NCBI GenBank assembly: GCA_963663945.1
Contig: OY760687.1
Coordinates: forward strand, 868,001 to 932,000
Reading direction: 5' to 3'
DNA length: 64,000 nucleotides
DNA from: Bin87 sp963663945
GTDB taxonomy: Bacteria; Chloroflexota; Dehalococcoidia; Lucifugimonadales; UBA3495
Part shown: positions 9,901 to 19,361 of the stretch, piece by piece
Layout of the letters: each line of letters opens with the position of its first letter
How positions within the stretch are numbered: position 1 is the first letter of the stretch
The notes under the pieces: generated by a model
The model's input: the letters and a program-made list of their open reading frames with translations, nothing else
Told to the model about the DNA's origin: nothing
The model's database searches: none
Program-made: the position numbers and the translations under genes

Positions 9901-10688
9901 TGGACACCCCCACCAGCGTGATCCAGGAGCGCATCGGCGAGCTATGCCGCGAATTCAAGCTGCCCACCATGGGCGCTCAGTCGGTGGCCCGTTTCACTGA
10001 GGCTGGCCACGGCGAGGCCCTGTCCACCTTCCTGGAGGTGCTGGAGCAGGAGGCCGAGGATCGCCGCCACCGGCGCATCAACCGGCTGCGTCAGGCGTCC
10101 CGGCTGCCCTCGGGCAAGACCTGGGAGACCTTCGAGCATCACCGGATGCCCCTGACTCTTCGTCAACAGATGGACCATCTGGCCCAGGGCAGTTTCGTGG
10201 AACACGGCGTCAACGTGCTGGCCTTCGGGCTCCCCGGCACCGGCAAGACCCACGCCCTATGCGCTCTGGGCCACCGCCTGGTGGAAGCCGGACACTCCGT
10301 CCTCTTCGCTCCAGCCTACCGCCTGGTGCAGGACCTCCTCGCCGCCAAGCGCGACTTCGACCTGCCCCGACAACTGCGCAAGCTGGACAACTTCGACTTC
10401 CTCCTCCTGGACGATCTCGGCTACCTGCCCCAGGGGGCCGAGGAGTCCGAGGTCCTCTTCACCCTCATCGCCGAACGCTACGAACGCCGGTCCCTGGGCA
10501 TCACGTCCAACCTGGTCTTCTCCGAGTGGGAGCGCATCTTCGCCAACCCCATGGCTACCGCCGCAGCGATTGACCGGGTGGTCCACCACTCCGTCATCCT
10601 GGAATTCGACGTCCCCAGCTACCGGACTGACGCAGCACAGCAACGCGGCGAGACTGCTGCGGCCGAGGAGGTGAACCGGCAAAACTAA
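9897..10688 (+). CDS. istB: IS21-family helper ATPase IstB, copy A
   Basis: 263 aa AAA+ ATPase that assists IstA in target selection. Walker A is GLPGTGKTHALCA at about residue 108 and Walker B FLLLDDLGYLP; sensor-type LGITSNLVFSEW follows. The ATG overlaps the istA stop. A longer in-frame extension upstream to 9645 exists but lies wholly inside istA. Compared with copies B and C the C-terminus lacks seven residues (ends AEEVNRQN rather than ADANAAPAKEVNRQN). Confidence 0.95.
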   Translation: MMDTPTSVIQERIGELCREFKLPTMGAQSVARFTEAGHGEALSTFLEVLEQEAEDRRHRRINRLRQASRLPSGKTWETFEHHRMPLTLRQQMDHLAQGSFVEHGVNVLAFGLPGTGKTHALCALGHRLVEAGHSVLFAPAYRLVQDLLAAKRDFDLPRQLRKLDNFDFLLLDDLGYLPQGAEESEVLFTLIAERYERRSLGITSNLVFSEWERIFANPMATAAAIDRVVHHSVILEFDVPSYRTDAAQQRGETAAAEEVNRQN

Positions 10689-10725
10689 TCGACGATAAAT
10701 CGGCAAGAATGGTTGACGCGGGACA

Positions 10726-10764
10726 ACTGATGATCTGTTTTGCAGCGTTTTGTTCATTGCTCAT
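10726..10764 (-). pseudogene. ino1: First 13 codons of the HTH-inositol-phosphate synthase gene
   Basis: Reads MSNEQNAAKQIIS on the minus strand and stops at the IS21 boundary. It joins in frame to SRFGGQSALASLLGRR at 8306 when the element and one target repeat are removed. There is no Shine-Dalgarno before the ATG; a -10 hexamer ends six bases upstream, so the mRNA would begin at or next to the A of the start codon (leaderless). Confidence 0.8.
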
Positions 10765-10770
10765 GGCGGA

Positions 10771-10799
10771 ATGATAACGATTTATTCGTTAACAGTCAA
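10771..10799 (-). promoter_or_regulatory. Promoter and operator-like palindrome of the split inositol-phosphate synthase gene
   Basis: On the minus strand TTGACT (10794-10799), a 17-bp spacer and TATCAT (10771-10776) form a good sigma-70-type promoter. The spacer holds TAACGA-ATAAA-TCGTTA, a perfect inverted repeat with six-base arms (10775-10791) that overlaps the edge of the -10 hexamer. A protein bound there would block the promoter. Transcription would start at about the ATG. Confidence 0.65.
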
Positions 10800-11551
10800 G
10801 CTTCAGTCCTTCACCATTTCGGGGTAGATCCCAAATATGGGGCATCCCACCCTTTGGGCGGCGGTTGGCCTGGCTATCGGTTGAATGGACCAGTGACTCA
10901 GCGCCAGGTGAGGCATAACCCCACGGGCCTCGGAAACATCGCAGCGGCTGGCCTTGGAGGTCCGTAGACCGCGGCGCGCATCACTGTCAAGTCGACCTCG
11001 TGGCATCGAGTCATGGGGGAAGCAACTCGTCCAGCACCCCGTGTTAATCTCGGTCTCTCCGGGGGATGCCGGGACGTCCGACTGGAAGACACCAAAATCG
11101 CAAGAGAAGTGCAGCGCCCACTACATTGCAGCTGAAATCGCGGGACCGGCGGACATGCCGGAGTCATTGGGGCCGGCTGCACCGGAGACTGCGCCTTTTG
11201 GAACTCGTTCCAGAGGATATAGCCGCAGATCGATAACCACCAAGGTAGAAGGCAACCTGCGGAGCCGACAACAACTCACCGTCAGCGGACCCGGATGCGG
11301 TCGTCGCGGAAGCAAAACGCGCGGCTTGGCGCAGCCCTTTGTCGGCGCCGGTGAACTTGGCCGGCTACACAGCAAAAAACGGCCCGGAATGGAGCCGCTT
11401 TAATTAGGGGATGAGGAGAATGGTGCCGAGGGGCGGATTCCAAAAGTGCCCAAGATGGGGTATGTTTTAGCATGTTCCAGGCGGTTTTTCTACTTGGAGT
11501 AGGTGTGATCACACGCTCAAATCCGACCTAATATGACCGGTTGGGCGGCAA
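10800..11551. other. No recognisable gene
   Basis: Between the inositol-phosphate synthase promoter and the recombinase I see only short frames without family features on either strand. The 3' end, 11541-11572, consists of repeated GGCGGCAAAAT units. Confidence 0.5.
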
Positions 11552-11572
11552 AATGGCGGCAAAATGGCGGCA
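11552..11572 (+). repeat. 21-bp direct repeat, left copy (possible attachment site)
   Basis: An identical 21-bp sequence built from two AATGGCGGC units occurs at 52504-52524. Here it is part of a tandem of three such units and ends one base before the recombinase stop codon, the position expected for an att site of an integrated element. The sequence is of low complexity, so chance or a dispersed repeat is possible. Confidence 0.4.
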
Positions 11573-11573
11573 A

Positions 11574-12725
11574 TCAATCTTCCTCTCCATCAATGACATT
11601 GGCGACGTTTTCGGCCACATCCTTCTGCCATCCGGGCAGCACATGGCCGTAAAGATCAATCGTGGTGCTGACCTTGCTGTGTCCCATTTGCCTGGACACA
11701 ACCACCGGGTTATTCCCCTGATCCAACGCGATGGTCGCGTGGAAATGCCTCAGCTTGTGGAAGGTGATGTCCGGGATGCCTACCCTCGTCCCCAGTTCCT
11801 TCAGATGCCGGAGCATGTTCTGGGGTTTCATCCAGTCGCCGTCGGCGCCGGGAAACACCAACCCCTTGTCGATACGCCCTGAAGGCTCTATATCCACCCA
11901 GGCCTGCTGCCGCCCTTTGTGCTCAGCCAGCAATTCAACCATGCGCCCGTCAAGATCAATTCGGCGCTCACCCCGCTCGGTCTTGGGGGTTTCCAAACGC
12001 ACCCCCTCGCTATGGGTCTTCACCGCGGATTCGACGACCAGGAGGTAACTCTCTTCCAGGTTCACGTTCTCCCACCGGAGGGCCATCATTTCCCCGCGCC
12101 GCATCCCGGTGCGGGCGTCCAGGTTCAGGAACACGAACAGGTAGTGGTCCTCGTCCTCGGCCAGCCGCAGCAGGTTTTGCACCCGTTCCACGTCCGGCGG
12201 GTCCGCCCGACGGCGAGGCGCTCTGGGCATGGCAACCCGGCCCATGGGGCTCACATCGATCTGTTCCAGATCCCAGGCGTATTTCATCGCGCCGGACAGC
12301 ACAGTGTAAGCGAGTTCGGCGGTACGGGTGTATTGCCCGTTTTTCACCAGCTTCCCGAGCGCGTCGTTGATGTCCAGGGGGGACAGGTTTGCCAACTCGA
12401 TATGGCCTATCACCGGGACGAGGTGTTTGCGCGCGATGCCCTCGTAACGCTCAAAGGTAGCGAGCTTCCTCTGTATCTCAACCCGCTCGTGCAGCCATTT
12501 GTACAGCCACTCGCTCACTGTCCAGGTGCGTCTTCTCGAAGGGGTTCGCTCCTGTTCCAGTTCCGCTTCCACCTCCGCCACGAACTCCCTGAGCCGGCGG
12601 TCAGCCTCCCGCTTGGAGCCCTTGAAAGTCTCGCTCCGCCGCCGTCGTTTGCCATTGGCGTCCTTGCCGGCGTCCGCGGTCAGCTCCCAGTGGCCGCTGG
12701 AGCGTCGTCGTATCCTGCCTTTCAT
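11574..12725 (-). CDS. Tyrosine recombinase (phage-type integrase)
   Basis: 383 aa. An N-terminal AP2-like/arm-binding basic region (MKGRIRRRSSGHWELTADAG) is followed by a SAM-like core-binding domain at about residues 65-165 and the catalytic domain. The active-site set is visible: Arg at 209 in TGMRRGE, His323 and Arg326 in HKLRH, His349 in MGHSKVSTT and nucleophile Tyr359 in IDLYGHV. It is intact and the likely integrase of the accessory region to its right. The C-terminal end touches the 21-bp repeat. Confidence 0.93.
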   Translation of the reverse strand: MKGRIRRRSSGHWELTADAGKDANGKRRRRSETFKGSKREADRRLREFVAEVEAELEQERTPSRRRTWTVSEWLYKWLHERVEIQRKLATFERYEGIARKHLVPVIGHIELANLSPLDINDALGKLVKNGQYTRTAELAYTVLSGAMKYAWDLEQIDVSPMGRVAMPRAPRRRADPPDVERVQNLLRLAEDEDHYLFVFLNLDARTGMRRGEMMALRWENVNLEESYLLVVESAVKTHSEGVRLETPKTERGERRIDLDGRMVELLAEHKGRQQAWVDIEPSGRIDKGLVFPGADGDWMKPQNMLRHLKELGTRVGIPDITFHKLRHFHATIALDQGNNPVVVSRQMGHSKVSTTIDLYGHVLPGWQKDVAENVANVIDGEED

Positions 12726-12880
12726 ATTCGATGCCTCGATGCGATTTGGTTCTGCCTGCGGTCCGGAATATGCGGTGATCGGTGGCGTTAGTATCGGAGT
12801 ATAGCCGAGCGCCTGGTGAGATCCTTACCGATAGTGTCATCCCGTCTGCGTTGCTGGTCAGGGCATAGGCAAGGCAAGTC

Positions 12881-14401
12881 CTAATCGGAGTTGGGACCTG
12901 CCGCACGCAGCCACGACCCGGGCGGCGGTTCGAATTCCACACCCAGGGTTCGGGCCAGATTTGCCACGGCGTCGTCGGGAAATCCCGTATCCAATGCCGC
13001 CTGGACAAGCCGTTTCGCTGTCTCCGGCGCGGGCAGTTGGACGTCGATACCCAATGTCTGGGGCTCGTGGCCCAGGCTCTCCGCCAGCCGGAGCAGGGCC
13101 GCCGGTTCTAATCCCGCCTGCCGGGCCGCTGCAATGATGGCCGCAGCCTGTTCCGCCGTGGCGATTATACGATCCACATTGGCGTTGCCGGCCAGCAGCC
13201 GGCCCGCAACTGCGTCGTGAAAGGTGAGGACGTCCAGCATTTCCAGTACTGCTGCTTGCGTGACACCCAACCCGGTGGCAAGCCCGACCAGGCCGTCGAT
13301 GTCGTCGGGCCAGATGTCGTGCAGGAACAACTCGGCCGCTGATTCCATTGTCCTGGCGTCTGCGAAAAGCGCGTCCGGAACTGCCAAGTCGCCCTCATCG
13401 CGGGCTTCCTCCAGGTCATCCAGCAAGGAGTTCATGTGCCGCTGGGCCAGGGTGAACGGGTAACCCTTGGGATACGGCTCCGTCGCCGACTTCGCGTATT
13501 TGACGCCCTGATGATTGAACACCACGCAGGCAAGTGGGTCCAGATCCGCGGGCAAGCTCGTGCCGCGCTGGTCGCCGTTGAAGCAATAGTCGTGGGCGAA
13601 CTGGTTGGGTCCCAGGGGGGTGTCGGTGAACTGCCGAGCCAATTCTGGAACCCTCTCAATTGTGGGACTGAAACGTACCGGCACCCGCGCGTCGTACGCG
13701 CTGATCTCGCGTTCGCTGATCTCCTGCATTTCCAGAAGGGCCCGACACGCGACGCCGTAGGTCTCGTCGCGGTCTTCCTGAGAGGTCAGGTCCAGGTTGC
13801 GGCCCGGATGACCGATGAACTCGTCCAACCCCAGATCCAGGTCGTTTGCCGCCTCGATGAGTGCCTCTAGGTAAGCGACCTCCATCTGGTCGTGATGCCC
13901 GTCTCCCGCGATGTGGTCGCGGCAATGCTCCACCGCCCGCAGGTTGGCCCGGCAGCGAAAGCAGTGTTGGTACCATTCAATGGCCTGTTCCCATTCCGCG
14001 AAGTCCCGCGGTTCTTCGAAGACGTTCCACTCTCCCTCAATCGCCTGACGCAGCCGCTCCCGTATCTCGCCGTGCCGGGAGAGGAGGTGGGTGACCATGC
14101 GGAGCCGCTGGGGCTCGGGCATTACTGCGCCTTCCCTGGGGAGTACAACAGGCAGGAAGTCGACCAGCTCGGAGATGTCCGCGTCGCATTCGTTGGCGCA
14201 ACCCAATGCTGCCAGCACCGCCAGCCGGTTGGGCGGAGCCACCATGTGGCCCTCCGCAATGTCCATCATGACGGTGGCCTGCTGGACGCGGACCTCGACG
14301 CGTGCGATTACGGCCTGGAGGTCAAGGAGCAATCCGGCGGCGCCCGGTCCGGGCCCGCCATCACGTCGGGTGTCGTTTCCGCGCTGGTTGCGAGTGTCCA
14401 C
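12881..14401 (-). CDS. Unidentified 506-aa protein
   Basis: Starts at GTG 14401 with AGGA six bases upstream. It is acidic and largely helical by composition, with Cys/His-containing segments (WYQHCFRCRANLRAVEHCRDH) and a central FAHDYCFNGDQRGTSLPADL. The last 170 residues are repeats of Leu/Ala-rich helices (GLVGLATGLGVTQAAVLEMLDVL, shortened here, then RIIATAEQAAAIIAAARQAG). I see no catalytic motif and do not recognise a family. It is convergently placed after IS21 copy B and before the recombinase gene on the same strand, so it may be cargo of the accessory region. Confidence 0.65.
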   Translation of the reverse strand: MDTRNQRGNDTRRDGGPGPGAAGLLLDLQAVIARVEVRVQQATVMMDIAEGHMVAPPNRLAVLAALGCANECDADISELVDFLPVVLPREGAVMPEPQRLRMVTHLLSRHGEIRERLRQAIEGEWNVFEEPRDFAEWEQAIEWYQHCFRCRANLRAVEHCRDHIAGDGHHDQMEVAYLEALIEAANDLDLGLDEFIGHPGRNLDLTSQEDRDETYGVACRALLEMQEISEREISAYDARVPVRFSPTIERVPELARQFTDTPLGPNQFAHDYCFNGDQRGTSLPADLDPLACVVFNHQGVKYAKSATEPYPKGYPFTLAQRHMNSLLDDLEEARDEGDLAVPDALFADARTMESAAELFLHDIWPDDIDGLVGLATGLGVTQAAVLEMLDVLTFHDAVAGRLLAGNANVDRIIATAEQAAAIIAAARQAGLEPAALLRLAESLGHEPQTLGIDVQLPAPETAKRLVQAALDTGFPDDAVANLARTLGVEFEPPPGSWLRAAGPNSD

Positions 14402-14574
14402 TGAGGTCCTCGGAGATGTGGCCGGCCGCTGCGAATACTCGGACCCATTTTCAGGTCCGGCGTTAGCCAGCGGTTGGTCTGTCGTGAACTATCGGTAGTG
14501 CCGGCCAAAGTATGCCACAAGCGATGAACGCTTCGATTGTCCCGCGTCAACCATTCTTGCCGATTTATCGTCGA

Positions 14575-15387
14575 TTAGTTTTGCCGGTTCACCTCCTTGG
14601 CAGGCGCAGCGTTGGCGTCGGCCGCGGCAGTCTCGCCGCGTTGCTGTGCTGCGTCAGTCCGGTAGCTGGGGACGTCGAATTCCAGGATGACGGAGTGGTG
14701 AACCACCCGGTCAATCGCTGCGGCGGTGGCCATGGGATTGGCAAAGATGCGCTCCCACTCCGAGAAGACCAGGTTGGACGTGATGCCCAACGACCGGCGT
14801 TCGTAGCGTTCTGCGATGAGGGTGAAGAGGACCTCGGACTCCTCAGTACCCTGGGGCAGGTAGCCGAGATCGTCCAGGAGGAGGAAGTCGAAGTTGTCCA
14901 GCTTGCGCAGTTGTCGGGGCAGGTCGAAGTCACGCTTGGCGGCCAGCAGATCCTGCACCAGACGGTAGGCCGGTGCGAAGAGGACGGAGTGGCCGGCCTC
15001 CACCAGGCGGTGTCCCAGAGCGCAGAGCGCGTGGGTCTTGCCGGTGCCGGGGAGCCCGAAGGCCAGCACGTTGACGCCGTGATCCACGAAGCTGCCCTGG
15101 GCCAGTTGGTCCATCTGCTGCCGTAGAGCGAGGGGCATCCGGTGATGCTCGAAGGTCTCCCAGGTCTTGCCCGAGGGGAGCCGGGACGCCTGACGCAGCC
15201 GGTTGATGCGCCGGTGGCGGCGATCCTCGGCTTCCTGCTCCAGCACCTCCAGGAAGGTGGACAGGGCCTCGCCGTGGCCAGCCTCGGTGAAACGGGCCAC
15301 CGACTGAGCGCCCATGGTGGGCAGCTTGAATTCGCGGCAGAGCTGACCGATGCGCTCCGGGATCACGCTGGTGTCGGTGTCCATCAT
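14575..15387 (-). CDS. istB: IS21-family helper ATPase IstB, copy B
   Basis: 270 aa AAA+ ATPase with Walker A GLPGTGKTH and Walker B LLLDDLGYLP. The C-terminus has the seven-residue insertion (ADANAAPAKEVNRQN) that marks the B/C sub-lineage. I start it at the ATG overlapping the istA stop; a GTG two codons upstream is also possible. Confidence 0.95.
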   Translation of the reverse strand: MMDTDTSVIPERIGQLCREFKLPTMGAQSVARFTEAGHGEALSTFLEVLEQEAEDRRHRRINRLRQASRLPSGKTWETFEHHRMPLALRQQMDQLAQGSFVDHGVNVLAFGLPGTGKTHALCALGHRLVEAGHSVLFAPAYRLVQDLLAAKRDFDLPRQLRKLDNFDFLLLDDLGYLPQGTEESEVLFTLIAERYERRSLGITSNLVFSEWERIFANPMATAAAIDRVVHHSVILEFDVPSYRTDAAQQRGETAAADANAAPAKEVNRQN

Positions 15388-16886
15388 GCGCACACCCCCA
15401 CCATGGCCGTACTGCTCGTGAGCAGACCGTCGTAGATCTTCAGGTCCGGCTTCCCAGAGAGGACCAGCACCGGAGCCTGGGGCACCCTGGGCTCGGCCAG
15501 TTCCCGCACCTCGGCGTAGTCGAAGGGCTGACCGGTCTCCAGCAGCAGCGACAGGGCGCTGTCCACCATGACCTCCATGGTGGTGGCCGCCAGGTGCAGG
15601 ATGCGCACGTACTCCACGTCGGCGCGCTCACCGCGCCACTGCCTGAGCGCATCGTAGGCCAGCCGGAAGTGCAGGGTGGGAAAGAGCTGCTCCCTGAAGC
15701 GGTACCGGGCGAATGCTCCGGGCTTGCGCACCAGGGAATTGATCACGTGGCGGTAATTGACGTTTACTTCCCCATCACCGTGCACGCGCGCCATGCGTTC
15801 CACAAAGTGGCCCTTGTAGTACACTTCCACGTGCTCGGAATAGAGGCGGATCTGTACCACCTTGCCAATGAGCCGGGACGGGACGCTGTAGCTGCGTCCC
15901 GCCACCTGGATCGTACTCCACCGGCGCACCTTGGACTGGTAGTTGGCGTATTCCGGCATGGGGGCTGGCGGCAGGGGTCTTAGGCAAGCCATTTCCTGCT
16001 CCAGCTTCCCCCGCACCAGGCGGTTTCGCTTCTCCACCATCTCCCGTACGAAACCGGCGTAGTCGTCGGCGGTGTGGAAATCGCGGCTGCCGCGCATGAT
16101 CAAAGCCTGGTCCACGGCATCCTTCAAACGGTAGTGAGCGTGCTCGGCAACGCCGTTTTCGTGGCTCTTGCCAGGATTGATGCGGGTGGATCGGACACCG
16201 TAGTGGTCCAGCAGGGCGGCGTAATTGTCGTTTAGCGCCCGGCCTCGGCTGCGTTTCATCTCGTGGGTGGCAGCAGAGGTATTGTCGGAACGCACCACCT
16301 CCGGTACGCCGCCCAGGGCCCAGAGCGCATTCTGTAATCCCTGCTTGAGGGCCAGGAAGGTCTCGCCGGCGGCGACCTCCGCGTAGCGCCAGCCCGAGTG
16401 GCTGAGGATCAGCTGAAACAGCAGGTGGGGGTAGGGCTCACCGGCGACGGTCACCCCCAGGGCGCTGCAGTGGGTGAAATCAAACTGGGCCTCCCGACCC
16501 GGCGGATGCTCCTGGGGGAAGTAAACCTCCTGATCCGGGCCATTCAGCGCCCGCCAGTCCTGTAATCGTCGTTGCAGGGTGCGCAGCTGGGAGGCGCTGA
16601 ACTGGCCAGGATGCTGCTCCTCCAGCCATTCGATAATCGTCGTTGCCTTCAGCTTGCCCTTGGGGTCGTCCCGCAGCAGGGGCTCAATCTCCTCTTCCCA
16701 CACCCCGTCGAAGGGGTCGGACCGAGTGCGCCACCAGCGCTCCGGTTTGGTCTCCGACGGCAACGGGCCACTCTGCCATTTGCGCGCCGACCGCACGCTC
16801 ATCCCAGACATGGCGGCCGCCGTCTCCTGTGTCTTGCCTTCCATACGTTTTTGCCTCAAAAGTCTGACTTGTCGGTCCTTGATCAA
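15384..16886 (-). CDS. istA: IS21-family transposase IstA, copy B
   Basis: 500 aa, intact, with the same helix-turn-helix and DDE core as copy A. It shows B/C-specific substitutions such as LIMRGSRDFH (LILRGSRDFH in A/D) and HFRLAYDALRQ (RFRLTYDALRQ in A/D). It starts at TTG behind the hairpin-embedded ribosome binding site. Confidence 0.95.
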   Translation of the reverse strand: MIKDRQVRLLRQKRMEGKTQETAAAMSGMSVRSARKWQSGPLPSETKPERWWRTRSDPFDGVWEEEIEPLLRDDPKGKLKATTIIEWLEEQHPGQFSASQLRTLQRRLQDWRALNGPDQEVYFPQEHPPGREAQFDFTHCSALGVTVAGEPYPHLLFQLILSHSGWRYAEVAAGETFLALKQGLQNALWALGGVPEVVRSDNTSAATHEMKRSRGRALNDNYAALLDHYGVRSTRINPGKSHENGVAEHAHYRLKDAVDQALIMRGSRDFHTADDYAGFVREMVEKRNRLVRGKLEQEMACLRPLPPAPMPEYANYQSKVRRWSTIQVAGRSYSVPSRLIGKVVQIRLYSEHVEVYYKGHFVERMARVHGDGEVNVNYRHVINSLVRKPGAFARYRFREQLFPTLHFRLAYDALRQWRGERADVEYVRILHLAATTMEVMVDSALSLLLETGQPFDYAEVRELAEPRVPQAPVLVLSGKPDLKIYDGLLTSSTAMVGVCA

Positions 16887-17012
16887 TCCGGCACCTCCGT
16901 GCCGGACGATTTACACCATCCCAACCGGCAAGAATAGTCGGCGCAAGAGGCATTCCTTATTGTCGTCTATCACCAGGCTCGGCGCCGCAGTCGCGACGAA
17001 AGGTGCCCCATC

Positions 17013-18674
17013 ATGGCTTATGAGTTCGACCTCGGTTCATACAGCCGGCCGATAACAACATCTTCGCCGGAGGCCCAGCTCTGGTTTGATCGGGGTCTGC
17101 TATGGACCTACGGATTCAACCACGAAGAGGCCGTCTTCTGCTTCAAGCGGGCAGCAGAAGCCGATCCGAAGTGTGCCATGGCGTATTGGGGTATCGCGTA
17201 CGCCATGGGTCCCAACTACAACAAGCCGTGGGAAGCGTTTGATGAGGCGGAAACAGCGAAAACGCTCTCCGAGGCCTATGACGCGACGATGAGCGCCGCG
17301 GCGCTAGCGGGCCGCGGTACCCAGTCGGAAAGGGACTTGATTGAGGCGCTTCACCAGCGCTATCAGTCTGCTCAACAGTCGCAGGACCTGGCCGCCTGGG
17401 TCGATGACTTTGCCGCCGCCATGCGGGCCGTCTACCTCAACCACCGGGATGATGCGGATGTCTCAGCGCTATTTGCGGAAGCGCTGATGAACCGCACCCC
17501 CTGGGCGCTCTGGGACCTGTCATCCGGCAAAGCGGCAGCGGGCGCCGACACCGAAGAAGCCCGGCAAGTGCTCGAACGAGGTATGGAACTTCGCGCGAAC
17601 CTGGGTGCCCCGCCGCATCCGGGAATGCTGCATATGTACATCCACCTGCTGGAAATGTCGCCCTTCCCGGAACAAGCTCTGCTCGCCTGCGATCAGTTGC
17701 GAGGCTTGGTGCCGGATGCCGGCCATCTGCAGCACATGGCGACCCATATTGACGTGTTATGCGGCGATTACCAGAGCGTGGTGAATTGGAATGAGGAAGC
17801 GATGCGTGCCGACCGCCGGTATCTGGCGGCCAGAGGGCCGTTCAACTTCTATACGCTATACCGCTGCCATGACTATCACTTCAAGGCGTACGGCGCGATG
17901 TTCCTGGGCCAGTACCAATCGGCCATCGAGGCGGCTGGGGAGTTGATCGGTGCCCTCCCCGAGGACCTGCTGAGCGTGCAGTCGCCGCCCATGGCGGACT
18001 GGTTGGAAGGACTGGTGCCCGTCAAGCAGCATGTACTCGTGCGGTTCGGGAAATGGCAGGAAATCCTTGCGCAGGAACTACCGGCGCATCCCGATCTCTA
18101 CTGTGTGACCAGCGCGACCATGCGGTATGCCAGGGCCATCGCCTTCGCCACGCTCGGGGATGCGAAGTCGGCGGCGGCCGAGGCGGAGGCGTTCGAGCGG
18201 GACTTCGCCCGTGTGCCGGACAGCCGGTATCTGTTCAACAACTCCTGTCGCGATATCCTGACGGTCGCACGGGAGATGATGCTCGGTGAGCTCGATTACC
18301 GTCGGGGTGACATCGAATCAGGCTTCGCGCATTTGCGCCAGGCAGTCACCCTTGACGACAACCTGCCCTATGACGAGCCGTGGGGGTGGATGCAGCCGGT
18401 CCGGCACGCCCTCGGTGCCCTCCTGCTGGAACAGGGGCGTGTGGACGAAGCGCTCGCCGAGTATCGGGCGGACCTCGGCTTCGACTCGGTGCTCAAACGG
18501 TCAAGTCAGCACCCCGATAATGTCTGGAGCCTGAGCGGCTATCACGAATGCCTGGAGCGAACCGGTCAGCATGAATTGGCGGCGGTCGCGAAGCAGCGAC
18601 TCGACCTGGCCCGGGCGCGCGCAGACGTGCCGGTGCAGGCGTCCTGTTTTTGTCGGCTTGAGAGCGCGGGCTGA
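17013..18674 (+). CDS. Tetratricopeptide-repeat protein
   Basis: 553 aa. The N-terminus WFDRGLLWTYGFNHEEAVFCF and KRAAEADPKCAMAYWGIAYAMG is a clear TPR pair, and further helical repeats follow, including GELDYRRGDIESGFAHLRQAV and ALLLEQGRVDEALAEYRADLG near the C-terminus. A central HMYIHLLEMSP and MATHIDVLCGDYQSVVNWNE region is conserved-looking. TPRs mediate protein contacts; no enzyme domain is evident. The ATG lies 40 bp from the end of IS21 copy B, with GAAAGG 8-10 bases upstream. Its native promoter has probably been replaced by the element. Confidence 0.82.
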   Translation: MAYEFDLGSYSRPITTSSPEAQLWFDRGLLWTYGFNHEEAVFCFKRAAEADPKCAMAYWGIAYAMGPNYNKPWEAFDEAETAKTLSEAYDATMSAAALAGRGTQSERDLIEALHQRYQSAQQSQDLAAWVDDFAAAMRAVYLNHRDDADVSALFAEALMNRTPWALWDLSSGKAAAGADTEEARQVLERGMELRANLGAPPHPGMLHMYIHLLEMSPFPEQALLACDQLRGLVPDAGHLQHMATHIDVLCGDYQSVVNWNEEAMRADRRYLAARGPFNFYTLYRCHDYHFKAYGAMFLGQYQSAIEAAGELIGALPEDLLSVQSPPMADWLEGLVPVKQHVLVRFGKWQEILAQELPAHPDLYCVTSATMRYARAIAFATLGDAKSAAAEAEAFERDFARVPDSRYLFNNSCRDILTVAREMMLGELDYRRGDIESGFAHLRQAVTLDDNLPYDEPWGWMQPVRHALGALLLEQGRVDEALAEYRADLGFDSVLKRSSQHPDNVWSLSGYHECLERTGQHELAAVAKQRLDLARARADVPVQASCFCRLESAG

Positions 18675-19361
18675 GAGCGGCGCAATGTGCGCCGGTAGGC
18701 TCACCGAATCTGCGGTTCCTACCATGATTCCCGCTAATGCCGATGCGTTCGCGGCGATCCGCGAATTACTCCGTGAGCGCGTCGTAGAGGAAATCAAAGG
18801 CTGTCGCCGAGGGGATGCAGTGACCTGCCCCCGGTGGCGGTGCCGCGGTTTACGTTAGCCCGGCCGTCGCTGGGACGGCGGCCGGCTCGCAAACTATGAT
18901 CCAGAGCAAATACGGCCCGCTCTCACCACGGTCAGCAGGCCATTTGCCTCCGCTATGTACTTGTTTGAGACGCCTCGGCCTGGCTTGATATGGTCGATTT
19001 GAGGCGCTTGGGGAGTTTGCAAGCACGCCCTAGTCCTGCTGGTTCCCTGTTGCCTCTTGTCGAACTGAGCCATGAAACGTGAGATATCTGACCACAGTCG
19101 TCGGAAAGAAAGGCTCGCTGTAACGCATCGGCGAACCCGATTTCAGTATCCATCTTTCCACCACAGTCTTCCGCCTTATTGATACTCTCGTTGGTTCGTG
19201 CAACAGCTGTTACGTAGCGGACATTTCGATAGCGTCCTACTTGAGGCCATGCGGATGCGCTCGAGGCGGCGCTGTCCCTCAGCAGGTCGGCTCGCTCCCT
19301 TGGATGGCTACCGCAGTACCTTGGGGTTCCAACTCACCGGCTCGGGCCGATTGGTCATGGG
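18675..19361. other. No recognisable gene
   Basis: About 690 bp between two convergent genes. Short frames only; no tRNA-like fold or transposase similarity seen. Confidence 0.5.

Larger units (their letters stand above)
8312..10725 (+). mobile_element. IS21-family element, copy A (2414 bp)
   Basis: Starts TGATAGACGACAATAAGG and ends GGTTGACGCGGGACA, the ends shared by four copies here. Internal TTGCCG-containing repeats near both ends fit the multiple terminal repeats of the family. Flanking 5-mers are ACTGC (8307-8311) and ACTGA (10726-10730), a target duplication with one mismatch. It carries intact istA and istB and interrupts the inositol-phosphate synthase gene. Its sequence is nearly identical to copy D (same length, few substitutions). 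Confidence 0.95.
14538..16972 (-). mobile_element. IS21-family element, copy B (2435 bp)
   Basis: Same ends as the other copies, in reverse orientation. It is longer than A and D by 21 bp in istB and nearly identical to copy C. The flanks do not match: TCGAT before 14538 and CCAGG after 16972. The lack of a target duplication implies recombination with another copy, a deletion, or a misassembly at the repeat. Confidence 0.93.

Noticed and set aside
11541..11572. CRISPR-like array in the GGCGGCAAAAT repeats
   Set aside because: Only three short units without spacers; no cas genes anywhere in the window.
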